From Campylobacter helveticus (GTDB taxonomy: Bacteria; Campylobacterota; Campylobacteria; Campylobacterales; Campylobacteraceae): a stretch of 34,012 nt of DNA. The position numbers and the translations under genes were made by a program. The stretch's first letter is position 1; the number at the start of each line of letters is the position of its first letter. The stretch covers positions 1-34,012 of the forward strand of contig NZ_CP020480.1 in NCBI RefSeq assembly GCF_002080395.1, in the 5' to 3' direction. Below, in pieces: positions 22,914 to 31,643 of the stretch. The notes beneath the pieces are model-generated. The model saw only the letters and a list, made by a program, of their open reading frames with translations, did not search any database and was not told the origin of the DNA.

Positions 22914-25681
22914 TTTTGCTCCTTATAAAATTTTTTAAGCTCTGCTATTTTTTCATCAAGACTTTTGTTTTCTTGTTTAAAAATTGTCTCAATAGTATCG
23001 ATAAAGGCTGTTCCTGTGGAAAGTATCATTAAATTTTCCTTACCTAAAGAGCTTAAATTAAAATTTGCTATAACACTTTCATCTTGCCTTTTAACGAGCA
23101 AATTTCTATTTTCAGGTTGAAAGTTTTTAATGATTTCGTATTCATCGAAACTTAAATTAAGTCCGCCTACATAATCTTCCTCTCTTGCTTGCGGATTAGG
23201 TAAGAAAATCTTAGTTGCGGATTGTTCTATGATAGTTTTTGCAATAGGAAGCTTTAAAAAATCTTCCACGCTTTGCGTTGCTAATCTTAAAAAACCATTT
23301 TGCTTTCTAATGGTTTTAAATTTGTTCTTTACTTCATTTGCTACAATATCATTTTCTAGCCATTTCCAAGCCTCATCTATATCAATGACAAGCCTACGCC
23401 CATCAGCCAAATTCATTACGCGCCAAAGTATGAAATAGCTAAGTATCCCATTAACATCACTATCATCTAAAAATTCAGTCCCATCGATACCAAATACATT
23501 GATAGAATCAGGAAAGTCTAAATTGTCAAATTCGTTATCGAATACCCAGCCAAATTGTTTGCCTTGTTTAAAAGCTAAGAGTCTTGATTTTAAGGAATTA
23601 TCATCATTGACATCTTCGGTTAGATTTTCTAAAAGTAAGGAAATAGGGTATTTTCTTTCTTGCACTTCAAATTGAGTCATTATGAAATCTACCGCATCGC
23701 TTAACTTTTTCTCTTCCTTAGTGTTTAAAATTTCACCTTTTCTTGTTACGCAAAGTGTAATGATATTTTTTAAAGCTCTTATATTTTCTGGTGTGCTTTC
23801 AACCATAAAGGGATTAAAGCCTGTAGGCTTACCATTTTCAATACTAATATATCTGCCACCCGCACATAAAATATTGCCCAAAGCTCCCTTATCTTTATCC
23901 AAATATACAGCTGTAAATTGTTTTTTCTCATCAGGTAAATCATTAGGAAAGGTATTTTTATCAGCATATTTAAGCATTTGATTGAAGCTAAAATTCATAA
24001 ACACGGTTTTACCGCCACTACTTTGTCCTAAGATTAGAGTATTTGCTAAAAGAAATTCTCCAAAATCATCTTTATTTTTACCTCCGCTTTGGTGAAAATT
24101 TAAATAATAAGGACTCTTGCTTCTTGTTTTAAGCATACTTACCGCCTCACCCCAGCAATTTTTGTTCTTTTTGCCTCTATTAAAATTGTGCAAGGCGATA
24201 AGAGCGGAGTAATTTAAACTTGAGAGTAAATTTACACGAGGACGGAGAGAAAAATTGCAAGGCAATGTTGAAAAATACGCACTAGGTAAAGCTACATTTG
24301 CAATACTTGCCATAAAGCCAAGCTCGTTTAGTTTCGTAATAACTGTATTTGCATTATCTTTACATTCTTTTGGAGTATCACCATAAATAAGCATTTCAAA
24401 ATGATATTTTCCAAAAGAAAGCTCTCCACCTGCTAAAGAATCAAGAGCAAAATCAAGCTGTTCAACTTGAGAGATAGCATCATCTTCACTTGCTATTAAT
24501 TGCTTTCTTTGTTTATCTAAGGCAGATTTTGCGTCTATTCTAGCTAGGGTTTGAAAACTTTGCGTTATGGTGTATTCAATATCCAAATACATCAAAACAT
24601 TTAAAATTCCTGCGTGAACTTCACTGGAGTAATCCTTAATTTCAACAGCTCTTACAAATTTTTTATTTTCATCATTATAATTAAGCTGAGCCATATCATA
24701 ATTAAAATAAATTGAATTCAAATTCCCTGTAAGATACTCATAAATAGGACTTTTTAAAAGTCTAACTTTGCTAAATTTTCCTCCTAAGAGATAATTGTAG
24801 AATTCAAGCTGTTTAGAAAACAGATTGCCATTTTCTTCATATTCGCAAAGTCTTTTTGCCTCAAAAGAATTTAAATTTGCTTCTAGTCTTAAAATGAGTT
24901 CTTTGAATTTCTGCAAATAGCTTTTTAATTCTTTACTTTTATTCATTAGGGAAAGTTTTTTAAAGCTTTGTTTTTCAAGTTTTGAGATAGGATTATAGAC
25001 TATGCTTAGAAATAAAGAATTCTTATATAATGCACCATCTTTAAAGATTTCGTAGTATTTTTCATCAAGCTCTTTAAGATAGCTATTTGTAAAATTTGAT
25101 TGTAAGCTTTTTTCAATTTTGTGCCTTATGTTATGAAAGTAAAAACTCACGCTTTCATTTGCAAAAGATTTGAAAAGCATATTTAGAGCCTCGTTTTTAA
25201 AATCAAGCTCTTCATCGCTTTTTGTTTCAAAAGAAATTCCCTCGATTTCATAAGTGGCAACAAACAAATAATCTTTTGTAATAACCACACCTTCATCGAT
25301 AATAGAAGAAAATGGAATTAGCTTTTCAAAATTTGGTTCAGCATTAAGATGAAAAAGTGAAAGTTTTGGAATGAAATTTTTTGAATTTTGTTTATGATTG
25401 TAATGATTTGCTGAGTAAGTTTTGACATTATGAAATTTCTTTGAAAATGGATTTGTAAAAAACTTCATTTTCAAAAACAACAAATGAAATATGAAATCGT
25501 CTTTTTTAGCCATTTGTTTCATCACAAAATATACAGGCACAGATAAAATAGTCATAAAAATATTTTGCGTATAAAAGCTAATCAAAAAGATAGCTCCCAT
25601 AGCAACAAACAAAGGCACGATAGGCACACCAAATATCATAGGGGGACGCGTTAAGCCTTTAAAAAGAGGAATGGCTTGCAT
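22910..25681 (-). CDS. virB4: VirB3-VirB4 fusion ATPase
   Basis: 923 residues. Residues 1-90 are VirB3-like (LFKGLTRPPMIFGVPIVPLF with two membrane helices), joined to a full VirB4 ATPase. Walker A GQSSGGKT is near 551-558, and Walker B RLVIDIDEAW near 757-766. VirB4 is the main ATPase of pilus and channel assembly, and VirB3 its small membrane partner. Fusions of the two are known in Campylobacter plasmids and others. No separate virB3 is present, which agrees. It follows virB2 by 8 bases. Firm. Confidence 0.95.
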   Translation of the reverse strand: MQAIPLFKGLTRPPMIFGVPIVPLFVAMGAIFLISFYTQNIFMTILSVPVYFVMKQMAKKDDFIFHLLFLKMKFFTNPFSKKFHNVKTYSANHYNHKQNSKNFIPKLSLFHLNAEPNFEKLIPFSSIIDEGVVITKDYLFVATYEIEGISFETKSDEELDFKNEALNMLFKSFANESVSFYFHNIRHKIEKSLQSNFTNSYLKELDEKYYEIFKDGALYKNSLFLSIVYNPISKLEKQSFKKLSLMNKSKELKSYLQKFKELILRLEANLNSFEAKRLCEYEENGNLFSKQLEFYNYLLGGKFSKVRLLKSPIYEYLTGNLNSIYFNYDMAQLNYNDENKKFVRAVEIKDYSSEVHAGILNVLMYLDIEYTITQSFQTLARIDAKSALDKQRKQLIASEDDAISQVEQLDFALDSLAGGELSFGKYHFEMLIYGDTPKECKDNANTVITKLNELGFMASIANVALPSAYFSTLPCNFSLRPRVNLLSSLNYSALIALHNFNRGKKNKNCWGEAVSMLKTRSKSPYYLNFHQSGGKNKDDFGEFLLANTLILGQSSGGKTVFMNFSFNQMLKYADKNTFPNDLPDEKKQFTAVYLDKDKGALGNILCAGGRYISIENGKPTGFNPFMVESTPENIRALKNIITLCVTRKGEILNTKEEKKLSDAVDFIMTQFEVQERKYPISLLLENLTEDVNDDNSLKSRLLAFKQGKQFGWVFDNEFDNLDFPDSINVFGIDGTEFLDDSDVNGILSYFILWRVMNLADGRRLVIDIDEAWKWLENDIVANEVKNKFKTIRKQNGFLRLATQSVEDFLKLPIAKTIIEQSATKIFLPNPQAREEDYVGGLNLSFDEYEIIKNFQPENRNLLVKRQDESVIANFNLSSLGKENLMILSTGTAFIDTIETIFKQENKSLDEKIAELKKFYKEQK

Positions 25682-25689
25682 ACAAACTC

Positions 25690-25947
25690 TTAAGCTATAA
25701 TATAACCAGCAATTGCCGAAGCCGCACCGACTAAAACACCGCCGATAAATACAGGTGCAACTTCTCTAAGTGTTTGTCCTTGAAACATAATTTTAAAACC
25801 AGCCCACATAAAAGCTATGGTCAAAACAACCGCACCAATGCCGTAAAGTGCGGTGCTAAGATTTTCTAGAAAACTATTAACCTTATCAATTCCACCAGCT
25901 GAAAATACAAACAATGGACTGAAAATAATAAATAATTTTGCTTTCAT
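25690..25947 (-). CDS. virB2: VirB2 major pilin
   Basis: 85 residues. Signal peptide (MKAKLFIIFSPLFVFSAGG), then two hydrophobic helices (ALYGIGAVVLTIAFMWAGF and FIGGVLVGAASAIAGYIIA) with a short polar turn (QGQTLREV), as in mating-pilus subunits. First gene of the secretion operon, just upstream of virB3/4. Ribosome binding site AAAGGTGAG before ATG. No virB1 (lytic transglycosylase) gene is found near it or elsewhere in the window. Confidence 0.92.
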   Translation of the reverse strand: MKAKLFIIFSPLFVFSAGGIDKVNSFLENLSTALYGIGAVVLTIAFMWAGFKIMFQGQTLREVAPVFIGGVLVGAASAIAGYIIA

Positions 25948-26118
25948 TTACTCACCTTTATATAAATTAAATCGTTCATTAAATCTACTTTTTAAAATTA
26001 GCTTAATAAATGAATTAAATTAAGTTTTATGATGAATAAAAATTATTTTTTAAGGTTTTTATTTATATAACGAAATTTTGCTATAATTTAAAAATGAAAT
26101 TTATGCTAAGGAGACAAA
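25948..26118. promoter_or_regulatory. Divergent promoter region, virB2 operon and vapD cassette
   Basis: 171 bp between the minus-strand secretion operon and the plus-strand cassette. A good plus-strand -10 box TATAAT lies at 26082-26087 in the context GCTATAAT, about 32 bases before the ATG at 26119. AAGGAG (26108-26113) is its ribosome binding site. No equally good promoter is seen for virB2; the sequence there is AT-rich with a TTTATATAAA stretch close to its ribosome binding site. One arm of an 11-bp inverted repeat (25967-25977) lies here. Confidence 0.6.
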
Positions 26119-26442
26119 ATGGCTTATCCACTTTTAGGCACAAAAATAGTTTTAGATGAAGAAAAAATTTTAAAAGAGGGAAAGTATGATTTAAATGATA
26201 TGTATAAAATTATTGATAAGTATGCTAAAGAATCAGGGCTAATAAAAATTGATAAAAATACCTATCATTGCAGAGGCGATAAAAATGATTTAGGTTGTTT
26301 AGGAATATTTGTTAATTGTAATCTAGTCGAATGCGATTGGTTCACTCTTAATGTTAAAGAATGGACTTGGTTAAGCGAAAAAGAGGGAGATAGCGATTTA
26401 ATAAGTTTTTTTAAAGAAGAAAATGAGGGCATATGGCAATAA
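26119..26442 (+). CDS. Second VapD partner, candidate antitoxin
   Basis: 107 residues. Paralogue of the protein at 6724-7053, with conserved IDKNTYHC, NDLGCLG and DWFTLNVKEWTWLSEKEGD. The two differ mainly at the N-terminus and before the IW-ending. It overlaps the following vapD-like gene by 10 bp, the same as the other module. Clear promoter (TATAAT at 26082) and AAGGAG site. Probable antitoxin or helper of VapD by constant pairing; function not proven. Confidence 0.68.
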   Translation: MAYPLLGTKIVLDEEKILKEGKYDLNDMYKIIDKYAKESGLIKIDKNTYHCRGDKNDLGCLGIFVNCNLVECDWFTLNVKEWTWLSEKEGDSDLISFFKEENEGIWQ

Positions 26443-26819
26443 ATCTTTCTCGCAAAGCTATCAATTTTGATTTATCAACAAATAAGCTTAAAAAATATTT
26501 TAGCGATACAAGGGAAGCTTATGGTAGTATTAAAAATTTTATGCTTAAAAATGGCTTCGAGCATAGACAATATTCAGGTTATACTTCAATAAAACCGATG
26601 AGTGATAAACAAATAAATTTGCTTATAAAAAGACTTACTAAAAAATGTGCTTGGATAGGTTCTTGCATTAAAGAATTTGATGTAACTGATATAGGGGAAC
26701 AATATAGTTTAAAAGATACTATACAAAGTTTATGCACTCAAGAGCTTAATAAAAAAATTAATCACAATAAAAATTTGCAAATACAATCTAATCAAAAATC
26801 ACAAGATATAGAATTATGA
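26433..26819 (+). CDS. Second VapD-family RNase, without the full tail
   Basis: 128 residues, VapD fold as in the 6305-6733 copy: KAINFDL, GFEHRQYSGY, CAWIGSCIKEFDVTDIGEQYSL. The ATG start overlaps the partner. The C-terminus is different: a Lys/Asn/Gln-rich end (QIQSNQKSQDIEL) without the MQEAVKKAS core. Its last residues DIEL resemble the EIEL/EIDL end of the tails at 16880 and 15190, and, as there, the stop overlaps the next ATG (ATGA 26816-26819). It may be a resident (non-secreted) version or one whose tail has decayed. Confidence 0.75.
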   Translation: MAINLSRKAINFDLSTNKLKKYFSDTREAYGSIKNFMLKNGFEHRQYSGYTSIKPMSDKQINLLIKRLTKKCAWIGSCIKEFDVTDIGEQYSLKDTIQSLCTQELNKKINHNKNLQIQSNQKSQDIEL

Positions 26820-27424
26820 ATATAGCTTATGTAAGAGTTTCAACAAATAAACAAGAATTAGATTCTCAAAAATTAGAGATTATGGAATATTGTCATAAAA
26901 ATAATATTAAATTAGATGAAATTTTAGAGGTAAAAATAAGCTCAACTAAATCACAAGAAAAAAGAAAAATTAAAGATTTAAAGAAAAAATTAAAAGCAGG
27001 GGATTTGTTAATAGCTACTGAGCTATCAAGGCTTGGTAGAAGTATGTTAGAGATAATTAATTTAGTGCTTGAATTAAACGATAATCAAATCAATTTTTTG
27101 TTTTTAAGACAAATTGAACTTAGTAATTTTAACAATCCTAGCTCAAAATTAATTTTATCAATTTACGCTTATTTAGCGGAAAATGAAAGAGAATTAATAA
27201 GCAAAAGAACAAAAGCAGGGCTTGAAAATGCAAGAATTAATGGCAAAATACTAGGACGCCCAAAAGGCACTTTAAAAAGCGTGTATGATAAAGATATAGA
27301 AAAAATTAAAGTGCTTCTTGATAAAAAACTATCCATTGCAAGTATTTGGAAATTACTTTATAGTGATAGTGGTAGGACTTATGACGGTTTATTGTGGTTT
27401 ATTAAAAAACGAAAATTAAAATAA
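26816..27424 (+). CDS. Serine recombinase (resolvase/invertase family)
   Basis: 202 residues. The resolvase N-terminal catalytic domain starts NIAYVRVSTNKQELDSQK with nucleophile Ser9. ELSRLGRSMLEI holds the conserved Arg residues, and YLAENERELISKRTKAGL leads into the long helix. GRPKGT is followed by a C-terminal helix-turn-helix (LSIASIWKLL). The length is that of multimer resolvases and DNA invertases. It could resolve plasmid multimers or invert the DNA between the flanking 11-bp repeats. Third gene of the plus-strand operon with vapD, coupled by ATGA. Confidence 0.92.
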   Translation: MNIAYVRVSTNKQELDSQKLEIMEYCHKNNIKLDEILEVKISSTKSQEKRKIKDLKKKLKAGDLLIATELSRLGRSMLEIINLVLELNDNQINFLFLRQIELSNFNNPSSKLILSIYAYLAENERELISKRTKAGLENARINGKILGRPKGTLKSVYDKDIEKIKVLLDKKLSIASIWKLLYSDSGRTYDGLLWFIKKRKLK

Positions 27425-27497
27425 AATTAATTCTTTGTTTAAGTAAATTATAAAAATTTTTGGATAAAATCTTACGAACGATTTAACTCTCTATTAA

Positions 27498-27908
27498 TCA
27501 TTTTCCATAGTAATAATATAACAAAACAATCCCAACAACAAGCCACAATTCCCACCATTTAAAAAGTATGACAAAGGGCAGAATAAATATTATGGCTAAG
27601 ATTATACCAACAATCTTTTTAATCCATATTAAGCCTTGATAGATTACATCTTCCGTTTTTACATACCAATTCCAATGGATAAAAAATTTATTACGCAAAA
27701 ATACTAAAAAGAGAAAAAAGTATTTTAAGCATAAAACCAAAATCGCAAAGGCTAAACCAACTAGGAAGAAAAACGCTCCTATTATAACCCCAATAGCACC
27801 GCCAATCATCTCAGCTTCTGCTTGATTAGACTTTTTTTGTTGTTCTTGCTGCACTCTTTGGAAATTTCTTTGCCTTTGTTCTTCTGCCCAAGTGTCCCAT
27901 TCACTCAT
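27498..27908 (-). CDS. Small membrane protein downstream of repA
   Basis: 136 residues. A Gln/Arg-rich cytoplasmic N-terminus (EEQRQRNFQRVQQEQQKK) is followed by hydrophobic stretches at about 33-66 and 92-133, giving probably three or four membrane helices. It lies 71 bp downstream of the repA stop, same direction. No family recognised. No clear ribosome binding site was checked beyond the AT-rich spacer. Confidence 0.62.
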   Translation of the reverse strand: MSEWDTWAEEQRQRNFQRVQQEQQKKSNQAEAEMIGGAIGVIIGAFFFLVGLAFAILVLCLKYFFLFLVFLRNKFFIHWNWYVKTEDVIYQGLIWIKKIVGIILAIIFILPFVILFKWWELWLVVGIVLLYYYYGK

Positions 27909-27979
27909 AATCGTCCTTATTAACTTCTAATATTCTAAAAATATTCTTATATGAAATATCTATTTTAAAGTCTTAAAAC

Positions 27980-29773
27980 TCAATCGAATAAAGACTTTGG
28001 CAAGAGAAATTTATTGTTTTTGGTATTTAATTGATTCATAGGGTCGCTTCGCTTAATATACCTTTTTACCCTATTGTTGCTTTGATAAACAAAGAACAAA
28101 TCGTTTTCATTTTTATATTTATTATAAAAGAACTCGTCATCATAATCGGCAAACTCTACATTTTTACCATAAATATTAATGCCAAACTCTATAAACTTGT
28201 CTTTTAATTTAATAATTTCTTTTTTTTGTTTTGAAATTATGGAATTTTCTTTATAAAATTTATAAGCTTTAATTTCGCAGAACTCACTATAACTAAGGAT
28301 TTTTTTGTCAGGAAAACTTGTTAAAAATCTAATCAAATCCTGTGCCACTAAAGAATTTAAATTGATAAGAATTTTTGATAAATCATCATCATAAGAAAGA
28401 GTGGATTCGGTTTCAAGTTTTTTAATGTATTCTCTACGCACCGTTAAAACAAATACCGAGATGATAGTTCCATTATCTTTAGTAATGCGCTCTACAGAAT
28501 CAAACATTAAAATTCCCTTATCTCTTTGAGCAATAGTTTTTTTATCTCCACCTTCAACATTTTGAGTAAAAGCTAAATCATACGCAAAACGAGAAATTTC
28601 TGTAAATTTTTGCTTTAACCAAGAGTAGTTATTAGAGGTTTTATTAAGATATTGTTTTAAAAATTTATAAGGCTCTAATCTCACCTCCATATCCCAAAAA
28701 TTTTCTTGATATTTCTTTATCACATTCGTATCCACATTTTTCTTAATATATAAAAATAAGGCGTCTAAGATATTTCTATGTGTTTGTGTCAATAAAGAGT
28801 TTTTTAAACTAATTGCATAAGATGAGCCATTTGCACCTGTCATTTCAAATTCTATTTTATTGTCGTTTTCTTTAAATGCTTTATAGAAATTAGTATCAGT
28901 AAGTTTTCGCGAACTTAGATAAAAAACCCCTCTATTTTCATTCATCGTTACATAACCCTCTGCCAAATCATTGACGCTCACGGCAGAGATATCTTGTTTA
29001 TTAATAATCTCTAATGTATTAGAATCAACACTGTTAGCTTTAATATTTTTAATCAAAGGCTCATCAATACTAGAATTTTGTAATACTTTAATCGTCTTTT
29101 GAAATTCTCCAGCATTAATATTATTATTATCCTTTAAAACTTCAAGCAAACGGTAAGTTGTGGTGCTTTTATCTTCTCCCTTTTCAAAGGAAAGCTTATA
29201 AACGAGCCTTGGAGCATTAATAATTACAGAGCTGCCCATAAGGCTTTCGCCTTTTTTATCTAAGTGATGAAGTAATAAAATTGCCTGATTGTTTGATTTT
29301 GCTATATCGGTTAAAATATTAAAGAAATTTTGCACATCATTTTGATTATTTTGGTCTTTGAAGCCTAAAATTGAAAAAAATGCACTAAAAGTATCAAGAA
29401 CAATCAAATCACAATCTGCTAACTCATTAAGCTCTTCTTTCAAACTGCTTATAGGCTCTTTATTAATTTTTGGAAGCTCATTAGAAAATTCAAGCTCCGC
29501 AGTATTAAAAGGATAGAAATTTTCTACATTTTTAATGCGCTCTAAAATCGCTTGATTTTTATCTTCTATGCTCCAAAAAAAAGGCTTTAAACCGTCATTA
29601 ATTGCATTAGCACATACTTTTAAAGCTAAAAAAGATTTTCCCACTTCACTATTGCCACTTAATACAGCTACAGAACCTCTCTCTAGCTTAATAGTATCTT
29701 CACAAAGCACAGAAACATTTTCATCGCTAAAAATCCCCAGTGTAATGGTATCAATAGTATTGCGTTTTGGCAT
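27980..29773 (-). CDS. repA: RepA-like replication helicase/initiator
   Basis: 597 residues. The N-terminal half is a RecA/DnaB-like hexameric ATPase of the RSF1010 RepA kind: Walker A GNSEVGKS (40-47), Walker B LIVLD (123-127), and a LLLHHLDKKGESLMGSS box (167-182). The C-terminal half (about 335-597), starting THRNILDALFLYIKK, reads like a winged-helix initiator (LNSLVAQDLIRFL, SYSEFCEIK), with a distant resemblance to RSF1010 RepC. So one protein may bind iterons and load or act as helicase. The iteron array lies directly upstream, and a perfect promoter there has its -35 in an iteron. Ribosome binding site AAGGGAG before ATG. ATPase call firm; the initiator half is inference. Confidence 0.82.
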   Translation of the reverse strand: MPKRNTIDTITLGIFSDENVSVLCEDTIKLERGSVAVLSGNSEVGKSFLALKVCANAINDGLKPFFWSIEDKNQAILERIKNVENFYPFNTAELEFSNELPKINKEPISSLKEELNELADCDLIVLDTFSAFFSILGFKDQNNQNDVQNFFNILTDIAKSNNQAILLLHHLDKKGESLMGSSVIINAPRLVYKLSFEKGEDKSTTTYRLLEVLKDNNNINAGEFQKTIKVLQNSSIDEPLIKNIKANSVDSNTLEIINKQDISAVSVNDLAEGYVTMNENRGVFYLSSRKLTDTNFYKAFKENDNKIEFEMTGANGSSYAISLKNSLLTQTHRNILDALFLYIKKNVDTNVIKKYQENFWDMEVRLEPYKFLKQYLNKTSNNYSWLKQKFTEISRFAYDLAFTQNVEGGDKKTIAQRDKGILMFDSVERITKDNGTIISVFVLTVRREYIKKLETESTLSYDDDLSKILINLNSLVAQDLIRFLTSFPDKKILSYSEFCEIKAYKFYKENSIISKQKKEIIKLKDKFIEFGINIYGKNVEFADYDDEFFYNKYKNENDLFFVYQSNNRVKRYIKRSDPMNQLNTKNNKFLLPKSLFD

Positions 29774-29800
29774 ATAATTTCTCCCTTCTACCCAAGTAAA

Positions 29801-30086
29801 TTGACTTAAATGTAAGGACTTTTCTTAAAAACACGCAAATTATACCAAACTATTACATCTATGTCAATAAATAAACTACATATCAATCATAAAAAACAAA
29901 ATTGACTTAAATGTAAGTATCTATTACATCTATGTCAATAAAAAACCGAAATAAAGAGCTTCCAATTATGAATAAATTGACTTAAATGTAATGGTTTTTG
30001 ACTTAAATGTAATGGTTTTTGACATCTTTGCGAAATAAGTATATAGAAAAATAGAGCTTCCAAAACAAAATTGACTTAAATGTAAG
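29801..30086. repeat. Iteron array, probable replication origin (oriV)
   Basis: Direct copies of TTGACTTAAATGTAA(G/T) at 29801, 29902, 29977, 29998 and 30071. Inverted copies (TTGACATAGATGTAAT on the minus strand) at 29852-29867 and 29923-29938. A partial TTGACATC at 30019. Three starts (29977, 29998, 30019) are 21 bp apart, two helical turns. AGAGCTTCCA precedes two copies (29955 and 30053). Position right upstream of repA fits an iteron-controlled origin. Confidence 0.92.
29839..29867 (-). promoter_or_regulatory. Perfect sigma70 promoter for repA inside an iteron
   Basis: Minus strand: TTGACA (29862-29867), 17-bp spacer, TATAAT (29839-29844), i.e. both boxes and spacing at consensus. The -35 box is the start of the inverted iteron at 29852-29867, so iteron binding would shut the promoter. 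A weaker match (TTGACA, 17 bp, TACATT) starts at 29938. Confidence 0.9.
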
Positions 30087-30090
30087 GACT

Positions 30091-30505
30091 TCTAAATTTT
30101 CAAATTTATTAAATTTATAAAAATAAATTTAATAAATAATCCATCTTGCCTAATACTATGAAATGCTAAAAAATCTTACGATTTTTGAGCTTTTACATTA
30201 AAAGCAATGTTTTGCTAATCGCAAAACGCTTTTTTAAAACTCCAAAAAAGAAGTGAAAACATTTTGAGCTAGAGATAAATAGAGTATAGCTTGTTGCTTT
30301 TCTTTTTCTGCAGACTTAAAAATTTTTAAAGAAATAAATTTTCAAATTTTAAAAAAGTTTGATTTGTTTTTAAGTTTGTTAGCTTGTTCTCATAAGGAAT
30401 TGTATTGTTTTAAATTCTAACTTAGAGTTTAATTTTTATTCTTATTTGCCGTTAATTTTGTTTTTAGAGAGATTTTTTAATAGGCGGAGCAGAAAGAAAA
30501 ATTTA
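30091..30505. other. Gene-free origin-flanking region with hairpins
   Basis: 415 bp between the iterons and the primase gene. Hairpin A: GCT, A, AAAAATC (30169-30175), loop TTAC, GATTTTT (30180-30186), G, AGC, then TTTT. Hairpin B: AGC (30203-30205), AAT, GTTTTGC (30209-30215), loop TAATC, GCAAAAC (30221-30227), GCT, then a run of T's. Both could be plus-strand terminators or single-strand initiation sites for the adjoining primase. No open frame of useful length; the rest is AT-rich with nothing else noticed. Confidence 0.55.
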
Positions 30506-31636
30506 TTATTTTAACTCACTCATCTTTTCTTTTATTATCTTTGCTCCATATCTCACAACTATGTCATTAAAATCGCTTAAACCTTCTTTAGCTTCACTTT
30601 CATCTAAGTTTGGATAGAACACTTTAATATCTTCATATTTTTCTTTAATCGCTTTAGCAGTGTTTAATCCTACATTATTGATATTTTTTAAATCATTATC
30701 CGCATAAAGAATAATAGGTGTAAAGGGATAATTTAGTTTTAACACTTCAATTACGCTAATTAAATTCCCTGCGTCTATTGCCATAATTACAGCTTTATTT
30801 AAATATTCTTGTAAAGATATAGCCGTAGCAAATCCCTCACAAATTAAAAACTCATTTTGTTTTTCTAAAGAAACTTGAGTATAAAAACAGCCTTTCTTTC
30901 TTGCTAAATATTCTACTTCTTTTTCTTCTTTAGTTTTAATCACCCCTATGATTTTCCTGCCACTTTCACTAATTCTTTGTAAAGACCATAATTTTCCTTT
31001 AATGTCTCTAAGCGGAATTAAAAGATTGTTGAACCTATCCACTCTTAAATCATAGGCATTATTAATTCCTTTATTCTTTAAATATAAATGAGAATTTAGA
31101 GCTTTTTTTGCTTCATTCCACTCTTTTTGAAGTCTTAAGGCTGTTTTTTCTTGTAAATTTAAAAGCTCTTGTTCTTTTTGGACTTGTTTTTGAGAATTGA
31201 TTGTAGAATAGGATTTTTCAGTTTTAGAGCTTCGATAATCTTTTTCAAGCCGAAATTTCCAGTTTTCTTTAATACCTGTTTTAAAATTTTGCATAAAACC
31301 TGCAGGATATTCATCTAAGTATCCTAGATAAGCTCCGCTTTTTTCATTTCCTTTATCTTCTTTTGTTTTACATCTTTGGATTTTGCCATTCATTATAGGA
31401 TAAGTCTCAAGGATAAGTCCAAAAGCTTCTAAGGCGTGTTTAAATTGTATAAGAGCTTCATTGTGATTAATGTAGTTTTGTTTTGGAGCGTTTTCGTTCC
31501 ATTTGATAAAGGGGGTAAAATCTAAGTAATAAGGCACAAAATACTTTTTCGCATTTTTATCCCAAATAGCCCCCAAGCTTTTAGCTTCATCTTTGTCTTT
31601 AAAGGGGACATTGAGATATTTTCTTATGCGAGGCAT
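30506..31636 (-). CDS. Toprim primase (TraC/DUF5710 type)
   Basis: 376 residues. The N-terminal domain (YLNVPFKDKDEAKSLGAIWD, then KKYFVPYYLD) is the DUF5710 module seen at the start of plasmid primases. After a linker, the C-terminal Toprim domain shows FLICEGFATAISL (about 262-274), AIDAGNL, and ILYADND (about 308-314). There is no zinc-finger segment. It probably makes primers for replication or for the incoming strand. It lies next to the oriV region and is the last gene of the operon with fic and eexN. Fairly sure of family; substrate unknown. Confidence 0.82.
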   Translation of the reverse strand: MPRIRKYLNVPFKDKDEAKSLGAIWDKNAKKYFVPYYLDFTPFIKWNENAPKQNYINHNEALIQFKHALEAFGLILETYPIMNGKIQRCKTKEDKGNEKSGAYLGYLDEYPAGFMQNFKTGIKENWKFRLEKDYRSSKTEKSYSTINSQKQVQKEQELLNLQEKTALRLQKEWNEAKKALNSHLYLKNKGINNAYDLRVDRFNNLLIPLRDIKGKLWSLQRISESGRKIIGVIKTKEEKEVEYLARKKGCFYTQVSLEKQNEFLICEGFATAISLQEYLNKAVIMAIDAGNLISVIEVLKLNYPFTPIILYADNDLKNINNVGLNTAKAIKEKYEDIKVFYPNLDESEAKEGLSDFNDIVVRYGAKIIKEKMSELK

Positions 31637-31643
31637 TAGAATT

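Larger units (their letters stand above)
25967..27486. repeat. 11-bp inverted repeat bounding the vapD-recombinase cassette
   Basis: TTAAATCGTTC at 25967-25977 and its exact reverse complement GAACGATTTAA at 27476-27486. They enclose the only plus-strand operon outside the mob region, which ends with a serine recombinase. Possible ends of an invertible or inserted segment. Eleven bases in AT-rich DNA could be chance, but both fall in gaps. Confidence 0.4.

Noticed and set aside
23682-23981. Plus-strand 99-residue frame inside virB3/4
   Set aside because: Shadow of a long conserved ATPase gene.
29801-30086. CRISPR array reading of the repeats upstream of repA
   Set aside because: Units are short, unevenly spaced and present in both orientations, no cas genes; iterons explain them better.
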